64,000 nucleotides of DNA, taken from assembly GCA_029248525.1 (NCBI GenBank), contig JAQWJE010000057.1:90635-154634 (forward strand), written 5' to 3'. The notes under the pieces were generated by a model, which saw nothing but the letters and a program-made list of their open reading frames with translations, searched no databases and was not told where the DNA came from. Source of the DNA: Candidatus Binatia bacterium (GTDB taxonomy: Bacteria; Desulfobacterota; Binatia; UBA12015). Of this stretch, positions 8,453-18,064 are shown piece after piece. The translations under genes were made by a program, and so were the position numbers. Numbering within the stretch: the stretch's first letter is position 1; every line of letters begins with the position of its first letter.

Positions 8453-10384
8453 TTAGCGGCACTTCTTGGTCGTGCCCTTGATATTGTCGGTGCAATCGCC
8501 CGGTGCGAACTCATAGTCGCCACAGGTGCTTTGCATATCGCTGGCCATCTCGCCCAGAGCAATCGTGCCCCGAAACGGTCCGACCAGATTTCCGCCCAGA
8601 GCAGATTTCTTGGCCTTGACGGTGAAGCGGATCTTTCCGGTCTTGGCGCGTTTGTCGATGAATTTCACCGTCAGCCTCTCGGGCTTGCCCGACATGCAGG
8701 GTCCGCCATCAAAGTCGCCGGTCTTGTTCCGGTAGGTAAACGTGGTGCCTTGTTTGTTGACCGTCCAACCGTCATTGGGGTGACAGCCGATGCCGGTCGG
8801 CCCCGGCGGGATCGGCGTCGTGTCATGGCTCAGGTCGAGGATCCGCGCATGGGCGTTGCCGATGTCCTGAACAATGATTTGCGCGCCGGTGGCGATCGGG
8901 TCCAGGCTGATTGAGTTGCCGCCTCCGGGGAATACCAGATCGCCCGTGAAGGTCAGGCTCTGGTCCCCATCCGGGCGGTCGATTCGGCTCAGCGTCAGGC
9001 GCGCGTTGGTGGCAATGCCGGATCCAGTGCAAGGGTCGCTTTGACAACCGCAGCCGCTGCATTCACCGGGGCAGGCGGCATCGCTGGTGCCATCGCAGAC
9101 CTCGCCTGTCTCGACCACATTGTTGCCACAGACGGGCGCCGGACACGTACAATCGACCTGGCAGAGGCCCGAGCAGCTATCGGCGTCCGTGCCATCGCAG
9201 TCTTCGCCCCATTCGCGGATATTGTTGCCGCAGACCGTGTCGGTGTCGGCGAATTCCGTGGCGGTAATCTGGTACTCGCCTGAACCCGAGGTGCGCCGGA
9301 CCAGAATATGCCAATCGTCGGCCGCGGTATTATCGAAAATGCAGGTGCCGTGCGGGCCGCTCCCGTCGCGCGCGCAATCGTTGATGCTCGTCGTGGCGGC
9401 CGCCCCTTGGCGGACATAGAGGTCGGCGTTGAATAGGCCGTCATCAGCACTGTTGAGCGAGATGCGCAATTGATCGGCGGGGATGGTCGTGGTCAGGACA
9501 TGGTTGGCCACGGTGTTGCCGCCGCCGAGCTGCCCCTCGAATCCGGTCACGGCGACCTCATTGTCGCCCACCACAGGCAGCGCACTGCAGTTGCTTATGG
9601 GGTCGGCCCCCAGATGTTGCCGGATGAACGTGCGGTAGTTGTAGACATTGGCGTCATAGCTGGAATCCGTAGCAAGGCAGCTGAAGTTGTTGCCGCCCGA
9701 GGTAATGCCGACGACGGTCGTGCCGGCACCCAGATCCATGAACAGGGGTCCGCCCGAGTCTCCGTTGCAGGTATTGGAATCGTCGCCGGGTGCGCCAACC
9801 GGATTCTCATACTGCCAGCACACCAGCTGGTTTCGGTTCCGGCCGATATCGGCGCAGTCAATCGTCTGGACGGTGCCCCAACGTTTGACTCCGTAGTCGT
9901 CGCTGTTGCCACCGCTGCGCCCGAAGCCCGCAATCAGCCCGGCGGTCCCGATATGGTTGTTGGGATTGATGTCATTGAGAGGAATCGGCTCGATCCCGGT
10001 GACCGTCTCCCCGAGCGAGAGCACCGCGACGTCTGCCTTCGGAAACACGTAGGAGGGGTGTGAGTTGATGCTCGTGACCGAGAAGGTGCCGGCGTGCTGA
10101 AAGTACACCTGATATCCAGCTGGATTACTGTTGCCTTCGACGCAATGGGCTGCGGTCAGAAAGGTGTTGCAGCCGATCAGCGTGCCGCTGCACCAGCTCG
10201 ACGCCGTATCGGCATCGCCTCCGACCAGAAGAGCTCCGGTTGCCGGAAAGTCGCTGGTATTGAGGCCGTTGACGATGCGCGCCTGGATGGGCTCGGCCGC
10301 GGCTGAGAGGGCTCCCATGCCGAGCCAGCCGATGGCCAGCAGGAGTAGGTTGCGCCATCGGGTCGTTGTCTTTCGGATTTGCAA
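8453..10384 (-). CDS. Secreted trypsin-like serine protease with Cys-rich repeats and C-terminal beta module
   Basis: The 643-aa protein most likely starts at a TTG (10384): GGGAGG lies about 11 bases upstream, and this start gives a textbook signal peptide (RKTTTRWR, then a leucine-rich core ending SAAA). Longer readings would overlap the previous gene. IVNG marks the mature trypsin N-terminus, TAAHC carries the catalytic His, ADVAVL the Asp, and CNGDSGGP the Ser. After a beta-rich segment come two Cys-rich repeats (CGNNIREWGEDCDG and CGNNVVETGEVCDG), like myxobacterial disulphide repeats. The last 180 residues form a beta-rich module resembling the C-terminus of the protein at 57324-58766. 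It is probably extracellular or surface-bound. Confidence 0.88.
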   Translation of the reverse strand: MQIRKTTTRWRNLLLLAIGWLGMGALSAAAEPIQARIVNGLNTSDFPATGALLVGGDADTASSWCSGTLIGCNTFLTAAHCVEGNSNPAGYQVYFQHAGTFSVTSINSHPSYVFPKADVAVLSLGETVTGIEPIPLNDINPNNHIGTAGLIAGFGRSGGNSDDYGVKRWGTVQTIDCADIGRNRNQLVCWQYENPVGAPGDDSNTCNGDSGGPLFMDLGAGTTVVGITSGGNNFSCLATDSSYDANVYNYRTFIRQHLGADPISNCSALPVVGDNEVAVTGFEGQLGGGNTVANHVLTTTIPADQLRISLNSADDGLFNADLYVRQGAAATTSINDCARDGSGPHGTCIFDNTAADDWHILVRRTSGSGEYQITATEFADTDTVCGNNIREWGEDCDGTDADSCSGLCQVDCTCPAPVCGNNVVETGEVCDGTSDAACPGECSGCGCQSDPCTGSGIATNARLTLSRIDRPDGDQSLTFTGDLVFPGGGNSISLDPIATGAQIIVQDIGNAHARILDLSHDTTPIPPGPTGIGCHPNDGWTVNKQGTTFTYRNKTGDFDGGPCMSGKPERLTVKFIDKRAKTGKIRFTVKAKKSALGGNLVGPFRGTIALGEMASDMQSTCGDYEFAPGDCTDNIKGTTKKCR

Positions 10385-10490
10385 AAAAGAGGTCACCTCC
10401 CGAGGATCTAATGGGAAACTTCTTTTGGCAACTCTTTTTTTGACCCGACAAGAGTCGCTGAGGGTGGAAAACAGCTTCGACGCTGTGGCC

Positions 10491-11207
10491 CTACTCTTCG
10501 TTGGCGCGAAATTCGGCCTGCAAAGCCTGACGAATCTCATCTGCATCCGCCGGATCGAGGCTGTCGAGCAAGGTGTCGAATTCCTCATCGGGGTCAGCGA
10601 AGTCCTGTGGATTGGCAAGTTCCCCGGGATCTCCCGTCAGAGTTTCCGTCGGGGAACTTGCACCTCTCGCGGCTGGTGCGTCGCGGGTCTCTCGAGATGC
10701 GGGCTTCGCATCAGGCCCCGCCAGAGGGGATGCTCCCCGACCGCGGGTAGCTCCCGGTCGAGTCTCGGATGCCGGGCGCATCAGGATGATTTTGGCAATT
10801 TTCCCCTGCGCTTCGGGATTCTCGCTACCGGCGTATACGATCAGGTGATTCTGCTTGGCCAGCAGCGATTGCAGAGCCTCCGGGAGAGGCTGGTTTTCGA
10901 CTGAAAATATCGCGAGGGTTTCGGCGACACCGGTGGCGTCGACCACTTCGAAGTTCGCTTTTGCTGCGATCGCCTTGAGGATGCGCGCCACGCTGACTTC
11001 TTCGGCTTCGATGGTGAATCCATCGGCGGATTCCGTGACCTCCAAAAAACTCTCGGCAGATGCCGGGGGCGCGGAGAGCAGGGCGAGCAGCAGACCTCCA
11101 CAGCATGCCAGATGCCGCACGACTGAGGCGATCGGGCCATTGGCCGTTCGCCTGCCGGAGGCGGTTGGTCGTACCCGAGTCCGGGCATTTGGGGCAGATC
11201 TCATCAT
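10491..11207 (-). CDS. Exported protein with an STN-like (secretin/TonB N-terminus) domain
   Basis: About 238 aa from the tandem ATGs at 11207/11204. A twin-Arg-free signal peptide with a LLLALLSAPPASA core precedes a domain of about 80 residues. Its pattern (FTIEAEEVSVARILKAIA..ANFEVV, then LPEALQSLLAKQNHLIVYAG) matches short STN domains of secretins and TonB receptors. The rest is a disordered Arg/Pro/Ala region and an acidic tail (DPDEEFDTLLDSLDP). No pore or receptor domain follows, so the STN-like domain stands alone. It lies 53 bp after the DsbA-like gene on the same strand. The function is unknown. Confidence 0.65.
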   Translation of the reverse strand: MMRSAPNARTRVRPTASGRRTANGPIASVVRHLACCGGLLLALLSAPPASAESFLEVTESADGFTIEAEEVSVARILKAIAAKANFEVVDATGVAETLAIFSVENQPLPEALQSLLAKQNHLIVYAGSENPEAQGKIAKIILMRPASETRPGATRGRGASPLAGPDAKPASRETRDAPAARGASSPTETLTGDPGELANPQDFADPDEEFDTLLDSLDPADADEIRQALQAEFRANEE

Positions 11208-11260
11208 CACGGGGCGAGCTTGTTGCGAAAATCTAGCAGCTTTTTGGGGGTATTGGGAAG

Positions 11261-11872
11261 CTAGGGGAGGTGTCTTTCCACCCAGCGGCGGTACATCGCG
11301 TAGGGTAATGCGCCGGTCACGAAAGCCGGGTTTTTGGCGAGGCGCGCTGCGGGTACGCCGGTCAACCCAAGCGCCAGAGCTTCGGCATGTTCGCTTTGGA
11401 TGGCCTCGATCAAGGCCGGGTTGTTCAGTTCCGGAAAGGTTTCTGCTGGAAGTCCTGCATGCGCCCATAAATCGGATAGAACCTCGTGGCTGCTGATGTC
11501 CCGGCTTTGAGAAAAGTAGGCAGAGAGAAGGTTGTCGTGAAGCGTTTTTGCACCCGCCGAGGAGATCGTCTCGGCAGCCTTGGCGGCGATATGTGCGGGG
11601 ATACTGTGCGAGGGGGGGGGAGCATCACCGGTCCAAGTCCGGAATTGCCCGGCGTCTTCTTCAGCCGCAGGCCGTTGCCATCCGCGGGTATATTCTCGAA
11701 AGCGCTCGGAGTCTCGCCCGGATCGAGGTTCGGGCCGCAGCAGGTAGGTGCGCCAATGAATGTCGATCTGGTCGCCAAACTCGCGCTCCAGCCGCCGCAT
11801 ACGCACGCTGAAGTTAAAGCACCAGGGGCAGAGAAAGTCGGAGTAGGCAATGATCTCGAGCGGTGCCGGCAT
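11261..11872 (-). CDS. DsbA-family (FrnE-like) thiol-disulphide oxidoreductase
   Basis: 203 aa from the ATG at 11872 (TAGGTG just upstream). The N-terminal strand [12 protein letters not shown] carries the redox pair C15-P-W-C18, typical of the FrnE/2-hydroxychromene-2-carboxylate isomerase branch of the DsbA family. The helical insertion and the cis-Pro region ([10 protein letters not shown]) follow. There is no signal peptide, so it is cytoplasmic, as for FrnE proteins. A role in disulphide isomerisation or glutathione-dependent chemistry is inferred from the family. It is divergent from the thiolase at 11999. Confidence 0.88.
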   Translation of the reverse strand: MPAPLEIIAYSDFLCPWCFNFSVRMRRLEREFGDQIDIHWRTYLLRPEPRSGRDSERFREYTRGWQRPAAEEDAGQFRTWTGDAPPPSHSIPAHIAAKAAETISSAGAKTLHDNLLSAYFSQSRDISSHEVLSDLWAHAGLPAETFPELNNPALIEAIQSEHAEALALGLTGVPAARLAKNPAFVTGALPYAMYRRWVERHLP

Positions 11873-11998
11873 ACACCTACCATAGCCTGCGTCCTGTCCG
11901 GGATGCGAGCAGGGTTTGCGGCTGAGGAGAGGGTTTGCTGTCGTTTCCGGAGTCGGGTTTCCCCGGTCGGAAAACCCCGAAGAAGCGAGGAGAATCGT

Positions 11999-13189
11999 AT
12001 GGGACGAAAAGCATATGTTGTCGGCGTCGGTATGACGAAGTTCGAGAAGCCCTTCAGCAAGGAATGGGACTATCCGGATATGGCAAAGGAAGCTGGTGAA
12101 AATGCACTGGCAGATGCCGGAATCCGGTACGATCAAATCGAGCAGGTCGCTGTCGGGTATTGCTTCGGAGACTCGACCACCGGGCAACGCGCGGTCTATG
12201 GCCTCGGACTTACGGGCGTGCCGATCTACAACGTGAACAACAACTGCTCGACCGGATCGACGGCCCTGCTGATGGCCAAGCAATTTATCGAGGGCGGTAT
12301 CGCAGATTGCGCCCTCGCTCTCGGTTTCGAGAAAATGGAGAAAGGTTCACTCGGGACCAAATACACCGACCGCACCAACCCGATGGACAAGCAATTCGGG
12401 CTGATGGTCGAGCTCCGCGGATTCGAGTCCGGCCCCCCTGCGGCCCAGATCTTCGGGAACGCAGGTCGTGAGCATATGGAAAAGTACGGCACCAAGCCGG
12501 AGCACTTTGCCAAAATCGGCTGGAAAAACCACAAGCACTCGGTCAACAACCCCTACTCGCAGTTTCAGGACGAGTATTCGTTGGCGGATATCGAGGCGGC
12601 GCCGATGGTGCACGATCCTCTTACCAAGTTGATGTGTTGTCCGACCTCGGATGGTTCCGGGGCTGCGATTGTGGCCAGCGAAGACTTCGTCGAGAAGAAC
12701 GGATTGTGGGACAAGGCTGTGGAAATTATCGGCATGGCGATGACCACAGATTTCCCGAGCACATTCGATGAGAAAAGCTGCATCAAGTTGATTGGCTACG
12801 ATATGACCGCAAAGGCCGCCCAGCAGGTATACGAGCAATCGGGGTTTGGTCCCGAAGACGTCGATGTGGTCGAGTTGCATGATTGCTTTGCCGCAAATGA
12901 GTTGATCACCTACGAAGGTCTCGGTCTTTGTGCCGAGGGTAAAGCCGGTGAGGCGATCGACGAGGGGCGGTTTACCTATGGCGGCAAAACCATCGTGAAC
13001 CCCTCTGGCGGCCTGATCTCCAAAGGCCACCCTCTGGGAGCGACCGGTCTGGCGCAATGTGCCGAGTTGAATTGGCAATTGCGCGGGCAAGCCGATGCGC
13101 GCCAAGTGGATGGGGCGACGGTCGCTTTGCAGCATAATCTCGGTTTGGGTGGTGCTGCGGTCGTGGCGATGTACAAGAAGGCGAGATGA
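11999..13189 (+). CDS. Thiolase-like lipid-transfer protein (SCP-x type)
   Basis: 396 aa from the ATG at 11999, with GAGGAGA about 6 bases upstream; the longer open frame overlaps the divergent gene. Cys83 in [11 protein letters not shown] is the acyl-accepting residue. HDCFAANEL and [17 protein letters not shown] hold the catalytic His residues of the SCP-x/thiolase fold. This branch cleaves branched or sterol-side-chain 3-ketoacyl-CoAs or acts in related condensations. The separate SCP2 domain is absent. The next gene overlaps by 4 bases (ATGA). Confidence 0.9.
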   Translation: MGRKAYVVGVGMTKFEKPFSKEWDYPDMAKEAGENALADAGIRYDQIEQVAVGYCFGDSTTGQRAVYGLGLTGVPIYNVNNNCSTGSTALLMAKQFIEGGIADCALALGFEKMEKGSLGTKYTDRTNPMDKQFGLMVELRGFESGPPAAQIFGNAGREHMEKYGTKPEHFAKIGWKNHKHSVNNPYSQFQDEYSLADIEAAPMVHDPLTKLMCCPTSDGSGAAIVASEDFVEKNGLWDKAVEIIGMAMTTDFPSTFDEKSCIKLIGYDMTAKAAQQVYEQSGFGPEDVDVVELHDCFAANELITYEGLGLCAEGKAGEAIDEGRFTYGGKTIVNPSGGLISKGHPLGATGLAQCAELNWQLRGQADARQVDGATVALQHNLGLGGAAVVAMYKKAR

Positions 13190-14154
13190 AATCGCGCATA
13201 CAGAAGAAGCTTTCGAGACCGATGCATCAGGCACGCCCGGAAAGCCTCGGCCTGAAAAGAGGTCTAGCCGTGCTGGTTCTGGCGATCCTACCCTTTTTTC
13301 TGACGTCGTGCGGCGGGGATTCCAAGAGTAAACCAGCGCTCAATGCCGTGGCCTGGGGCGATGACGGTTTCGTTGCTGTCGGTGAAAACGGTCATATCCT
13401 GACTTCATCGGATGGGACGGACTGGAAGTTGATCGCTGGCAAGGCTGCCCTGCCGACACTGACCAGCGTGGTCTGGACCGGGGAACTCTTTATCGCGGCC
13501 GGCGGTGGTGGGAACACCATCTGGTGGGCATCTCCGGAGGATTGGTCAACGGGAACGGTTGGTGCCGAGAACGATATTTATGGGCTGACCAACAGCCCGC
13601 AGGGCGTTCTTGCCGTCGGTGTCGGCGGTGTTGTTTTTCTCACGCAGGATGGCGTCGCCTGGGAGAGAATCGAGACCGGGATTCTGGAAACACTTCGTCA
13701 AGTTGCATGGGGCGACGACAAATATGTCGCCGTTGGCGAAGCGGGTGGAATCTGGACTTCGGCGGACGCCCGGACCTGGGTGAAAGCCGTGCTTCCCGAG
13801 GGGGAGTTCACCCTTCTTCTCACGGTCGGATTTGGCGAGGGTCTTTTCCTCGCCTCGGGCGCGGAGGGTGTCATTCTCCAGTCTTTGGGCGGTGAAGATT
13901 GGTCGCAGAAAAGCGTGTTCGCGACGCAACCGATTTTCGGGATTACCGCCGGACAAGGCATCTTTATTTTGGTCGGGGCAAACGGCGCCGTCCTCCAGAC
14001 GGTCGACGGCTCGCGCTTCTACTCATCCGGTGTGCCGGGTGCCGAGCAGCTCAATGGCGTTACGTTCGGGAATGAGAAGTTCGTGACCGTGGGCAGCGAT
14101 GAGAGGATATTTGCTTCGCTCGACGGCGTGAGCTGGGCTGAAGTTCATCGCTGA
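13186..14154 (+). CDS. Lipoprotein with YCF48-like beta-propeller repeats
   Basis: 322 aa, starting in the ATGA overlap with the thiolase stop, so translation is probably coupled. After a basic N-terminus and hydrophobic stretch, the lipobox LTSC predicts a lipid-anchored protein. The rest has six to seven repeats of about 40 residues with the pattern [21 protein letters not shown] / TDW, as in YCF48/BNR-type propellers. Such propellers bind partners or assist assembly; the ligand is unknown. Its coupling to a fatty-acid type enzyme is unusual. Confidence 0.82.
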   Translation: MKSRIQKKLSRPMHQARPESLGLKRGLAVLVLAILPFFLTSCGGDSKSKPALNAVAWGDDGFVAVGENGHILTSSDGTDWKLIAGKAALPTLTSVVWTGELFIAAGGGGNTIWWASPEDWSTGTVGAENDIYGLTNSPQGVLAVGVGGVVFLTQDGVAWERIETGILETLRQVAWGDDKYVAVGEAGGIWTSADARTWVKAVLPEGEFTLLLTVGFGEGLFLASGAEGVILQSLGGEDWSQKSVFATQPIFGITAGQGIFILVGANGAVLQTVDGSRFYSSGVPGAEQLNGVTFGNEKFVTVGSDERIFASLDGVSWAEVHR

Positions 14155-14163
14155 GAAGCGGGG

Positions 14164-16557
14164 CTATTCCAGGTTGATCTGGCAGGACCCGCTAACGATT
14201 GCACCGCTGCGATCTGAAACATCGGACTCGCAGCGGAAAAGATCGCTCGCGGGACGGACTCCGTTGCAGTCAAAACGGATCCTCGCCAGAGCGCCGCTGG
14301 CGATGCCTTCGGTGTCGACCAACCCGATTGCGACATGATTGCCACGGTGCGCAAAGGCGCTGATCTCCGGAATTGGTTCGCTGAGGATCTCCACCCGCGA
14401 CGGAGCACTACTTGTCTCCAGCGACTCGGGCAGGCTCACATTCTCGGGATAGTATAGTCGCAGGATCATCGCGGCCGGATCAGGTGCATCGATAGCGATT
14501 CCGACCTCCAGGCTCCCGGTGCAGTTGCCGGGTGTTGGAGCCACCGATGTCGGCGTGGGTTCTGGCGTAGGGACCAGCGTGGGCTCCGGCGTAGGCTCCG
14601 GCGTCGGTTCGGGGGTCGGTGTTGTGGGGCCTTCCGGCTGGTAGTCGATGGTTTCGAATCCCTGGCTTGATTGGGACCACTCGATTACAACGCTTTCCCC
14701 GTCGCGAGGAAAGTCGGGCAGTGCGTAGGTTCCGCGAGCCCCACGATAGAAGGGAACGCCGAGCCCGGAAACCAGAAACTCCCTTGTGGCAAAAACTTCG
14801 CCGTCGTCGCGCATCTCCAACGTATGGGCACCCGCTGTGAGAAGCCCGAAGTTCCATTGCAGGGCGTAGGCATTATTTTCATCACCACAGATCGACAAAG
14901 TATCGCGACGGGACGTTCCATAGGCTACCGGAATCGGCTCCCCCTGATCGAAGGTTGCGGTGATTTCGCCAGCATCGCATCGCCATCCGGAGACCAGCGA
15001 TATGCCGCTCATGGTGCTGTTCGGAGCTGGAATCTCCAAGCTTCCCGGAGTACTTTGCGCAGGTTGCGCCAGATTTTCGAGGGGGCTCTCCGAAGCTCCG
15101 GGGTTTGCTTCGGTTTGGAGGATGCCAAACGATTGTGAGGCCGTCTGCCATCCGATACGAACGCCGCGGTCGACTGCGGGGTCAGGGAAATTTGTGAGGG
15201 TGAACTCGAGTTCGCCGGAAGTTTGTTCGTTGGAAAGGAACCTCTGCCCAAGCCTTCGGGTCTCAAAGGTGGACGAGGCGAATACGACACCGTCGTCGTA
15301 CAGGCGCAGTGTATGTTGCCCATCGGCAAGGTTGCCGTAATTCCAGAGCATGACAAACGCGTTGTTCTGGTCTCCGCAGACTGTCTCGGTATCCCCGCGG
15401 GTTGTCCCGTAGGCGACTTCGAGAGGGTCGCCATCATCGAATGTCGCGGTTAACTTTCCCGCTGAGCATTTCCATCCCGAAACAATTCCGATGCCGCTCT
15501 GGATGCTGCCGGGCGACGGAATTTCCAGTGCCGAAGACGTGTTGCTGATCGCTGCGCGTCGCCCCGAAATTGCAGGCGCGAGATCGCAGTTTCCGGCTGG
15601 GCAGGGTACGTCGCCCCCCAGCGCACGATCGACGCAAAGCCAGACATCATCCGGATCGACATCCTGATCATCGTCCATATCGCCGCATTGTTTGGCTTGG
15701 CACGGATGAGGGCCACAGGCCCCCGCGGTATCGATCCCCTTCGCAACCCGCTGCAAGGCGAGGAGGTCCTGCGCCAGCAGAGCACCATCAAAGACCGCAT
15801 CGCAGCACCGACCGCAGGTGTCGCGAGAATGGATGGCCACGACGGTATCGATATCGGCTCCAGCTTTTCCCTGGCCGACGATCGGGAACTGGTTGCCCTC
15901 GTCATTGATCGAGTTTCCGGCGTCGACGATACGGATATAGCGGGCCTCCTGCAGCCCGATCGAGGCAAGGTCGAAACCATCGCCGCCAGCTTCCGGGCTT
16001 CTGGGGTCGATACCGTTGTCGGGATGGGAAAGTCCGGGGTTCAGCCCTGCGAGCCCGCGAATTCCCTCCGAGTTAAAGACCGGCGTCGCTTCGAGGTCGT
16101 TTGATGTGGCGAGGCTCCCGTCGGCATAGGTCACGGGAAAACGGTAGAAGTTGAGGCCGTCTTCGCTGGCCTCGATGTAGGCGGCCTCGCGGAATACGGC
16201 GGTAGGTGAATTGCGGAAGGCATTCTCGAAAACGCGGAAGTCATCGCCGGGAAGATCGATGATGGCGTTGTCGAGGAATCCCAGAGTCAGAGAACCTCCG
16301 GTGCCAAGCGAGAGGACGTCCAGAGATTGTGCAAACTCGCTCCCGCCTCGCGGCAGCCCAAGCACCACGTCCGGAAGCCGCAAGCCATTCTTGATCCACC
16401 CGCCATCATTGCCCTGCTCAAATTGGGTCAGCTCATCGGCGCAGGGGTCGGCACTCGCTATCCCTGCCCCGATGAATGTCAGCACCAATGCAGCCGTGGC
16501 GACGAAGGCTCGTCGACGAAGGCTCGGGCTTGCCGCCATCGAGAACATCAGCGACAA
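14164..16557 (-). CDS. Large exported multidomain protein in the cobalamin-riboswitch operon
   Basis: 797 aa with a signal peptide ending near GIASA (residue 36). Domains in order: an N-terminal domain (about 37-248; LSLGTGGSLTLGF, LPGDDFRVFENAF, ARYIRIVD) like 'cell surface protein' domains; an acidic DMDDDQDVDPDD segment (293-304) resembling a dockerin calcium loop; two copies of a 135-residue module (345-483 and 506-640), each with SGWxC, ATFD, VAYGT and CGDxNNA; a Pro/Thr/Glu linker (643-676); and a C-terminal beta domain (679-797) weakly like cohesin. It overlaps the propeller gene by 10 bases and should share its riboswitch. A role in surface capture or display is inferred. Confidence 0.8.
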   Translation of the reverse strand: MSLMFSMAASPSLRRRAFVATAALVLTFIGAGIASADPCADELTQFEQGNDGGWIKNGLRLPDVVLGLPRGGSEFAQSLDVLSLGTGGSLTLGFLDNAIIDLPGDDFRVFENAFRNSPTAVFREAAYIEASEDGLNFYRFPVTYADGSLATSNDLEATPVFNSEGIRGLAGLNPGLSHPDNGIDPRSPEAGGDGFDLASIGLQEARYIRIVDAGNSINDEGNQFPIVGQGKAGADIDTVVAIHSRDTCGRCCDAVFDGALLAQDLLALQRVAKGIDTAGACGPHPCQAKQCGDMDDDQDVDPDDVWLCVDRALGGDVPCPAGNCDLAPAISGRRAAISNTSSALEIPSPGSIQSGIGIVSGWKCSAGKLTATFDDGDPLEVAYGTTRGDTETVCGDQNNAFVMLWNYGNLADGQHTLRLYDDGVVFASSTFETRRLGQRFLSNEQTSGELEFTLTNFPDPAVDRGVRIGWQTASQSFGILQTEANPGASESPLENLAQPAQSTPGSLEIPAPNSTMSGISLVSGWRCDAGEITATFDQGEPIPVAYGTSRRDTLSICGDENNAYALQWNFGLLTAGAHTLEMRDDGEVFATREFLVSGLGVPFYRGARGTYALPDFPRDGESVVIEWSQSSQGFETIDYQPEGPTTPTPEPTPEPTPEPTLVPTPEPTPTSVAPTPGNCTGSLEVGIAIDAPDPAAMILRLYYPENVSLPESLETSSAPSRVEILSEPIPEISAFAHRGNHVAIGLVDTEGIASGALARIRFDCNGVRPASDLFRCESDVSDRSGAIVSGSCQINLE

Positions 16558-17945
16558 CGTAGCGTGAGGCTGTCTGTATCGGTCGTTCCATCCACGGTCA
16601 GAACTTCCATGCTGATTTCCACCTTCTTGCCCTTGTCCACCTCGACAATGGTGCTGCCCGAGCAGGCGGCTTCGTTACCGGGGATGATTGCGTCGACGCG
16701 CAATTGCATGGCGAGGAAGAGACCATCGGGGTCGACACGCGGAGAACGTCTCACGGCGACCGAACTCGTATTCTCCGGTGTGCAGGTCGAATCGTTGGGA
16801 TCGGCGAGTCGCAAGCAGGCACCAACTTCGAAGGTGCAGGAACCGTTTTCTTCGCGGTCGCGGTCACAATCAATCTCACCGTCGCGGCATCGCCATACGT
16901 TGCCCTGAGGGCTATGCGGCGTGCCCCCCCAGAACGCGGCCTGGCAGTCTTCAGCATCCATCCCGAGGCCGGTCATGCGGTTGGTGGGGGTGAGGAGTGT
17001 GATTTCCGGACAACCTTCCGGGAAGCAGGAGTCGACGATACCGATCTGTCCCGATGGCGTATCGATATCGATACCGAGCGAGAACTGGAACCCTTCGGCA
17101 ATGGTGGAGGGCATGCCGTCCTGGTCGAGAGAGACGACGATCGAGCTCGAGAAGTCCGGTGCACTTCCTCCGGTGACGAGCAGGCTGCCGCGCTGATTCA
17201 GAACCTGATCGGCTGCGCCGCTGAGTTCGATTCCACCAATGGCCGAACCGCCGGCGTCAACCGGGGTACCTTCAGCTGTGTACTCGAGGATGAAGCCAAC
17301 AAAATTTCCGTCGACATTGCCGACCAGCAGGTTTCCCTCGGGCAAAACCGAGATTCCGGCCGCGTATTCGAGGCCTTCGATCAAATACGCAAAGGTGCCC
17401 GTAGCGAGATCAACCGAGATCACGCCACCGAGGCCCGGGGGACCGCCTGCGTCCGAGACCAGAAGCGTCTCCGCATCCATGACGATCACTTGAGCAGCAA
17501 AGGGAATTGATCCGCTGGGTAGGATTTCGAGATCCGCTGCGTTCACGTTGTTCGCACTGAGCGCGTCGGGGAGCGCGTAGACGGTATCGCCGGTGATGGC
17601 GCCCGGAAAATCGCCCGCATTATCCGTGAAGTACAAGGTGCCACTTTCGCTGTCGTAGGCCATGCCACCGATCGAGTTCAATCCGCTCACGGCAGTCTCG
17701 AGAAGGCCGCCATGCCCGCGGCGCTGGATGGATTCGGTCCCCGCGCCGTAGCTTCCCTGGCCGACGAAGATATGGGTGCCGGCGAACGCGAGATCGCTCT
17801 GGAGTGGAGTTCCCAGCCTGTGTTCTCCCCGCACGTAAGCCGTCGTATCGTCTTCGGGCATCGGTGCAGGTGCGTTGCTGGAGCCGCAGCCAACGAGAAT
17901 CGTGGACAGCAGGCCGAGTGCCAGGGCGATTGTTTGGGTTTGCAT
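16548..17945 (-). CDS. Beta-propeller lipoprotein under a cobalamin riboswitch
   Basis: 465 aa. The signal sequence ends in the lipobox LVGC (Cys20), predicting a lipid-anchored envelope protein. Residues of about 40-340 have NHL/YncE-like repeats (GLNSIGGMAYDSESGTLYFTD, GISVLPEGNLLVGN, SLGIDIDTPSGQIGIVD), typical of a propeller. The last 120 residues are Cys-rich. The ATG at 17945 has GGAA 8 bases upstream, beside a small GCTGC/GCAGC hairpin that could mask it. The leader contains a cobalamin riboswitch, so expression should rise when B12 is scarce. BtuG, a surface propeller lipoprotein of Bacteroides, binds B12; a similar role here is inference. Confidence 0.8.
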   Translation of the reverse strand: MQTQTIALALGLLSTILVGCGSSNAPAPMPEDDTTAYVRGEHRLGTPLQSDLAFAGTHIFVGQGSYGAGTESIQRRGHGGLLETAVSGLNSIGGMAYDSESGTLYFTDNAGDFPGAITGDTVYALPDALSANNVNAADLEILPSGSIPFAAQVIVMDAETLLVSDAGGPPGLGGVISVDLATGTFAYLIEGLEYAAGISVLPEGNLLVGNVDGNFVGFILEYTAEGTPVDAGGSAIGGIELSGAADQVLNQRGSLLVTGGSAPDFSSSIVVSLDQDGMPSTIAEGFQFSLGIDIDTPSGQIGIVDSCFPEGCPEITLLTPTNRMTGLGMDAEDCQAAFWGGTPHSPQGNVWRCRDGEIDCDRDREENGSCTFEVGACLRLADPNDSTCTPENTSSVAVRRSPRVDPDGLFLAMQLRVDAIIPGNEAACSGSTIVEVDKGKKVEISMEVLTVDGTTDTDSLTLRCR

Positions 17946-18064
17946 GGGGCTTTCCTTCTGGCTGCTGCCCGCAGCGCTCAGGGGATACCCGCAGGGCCGA
18001 ATCCAGAGAATCAGGAAAACTCTCTGCCAGAACCCGGACTCCCGTGGGATCTATTTCAATCATT

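Noticed and set aside
11486..11998. N-terminal extension of the thiolase
   Set aside because: It overlaps the divergent DsbA-like gene; the ATG at 11999 has a good ribosome-binding site and the conserved N-terminus.
14575..14625. Short tandem repeats in the 14164 gene, considered as a CRISPR or satellite
   Set aside because: They encode the in-frame Pro/Thr/Glu linker of the protein and have no spacers.
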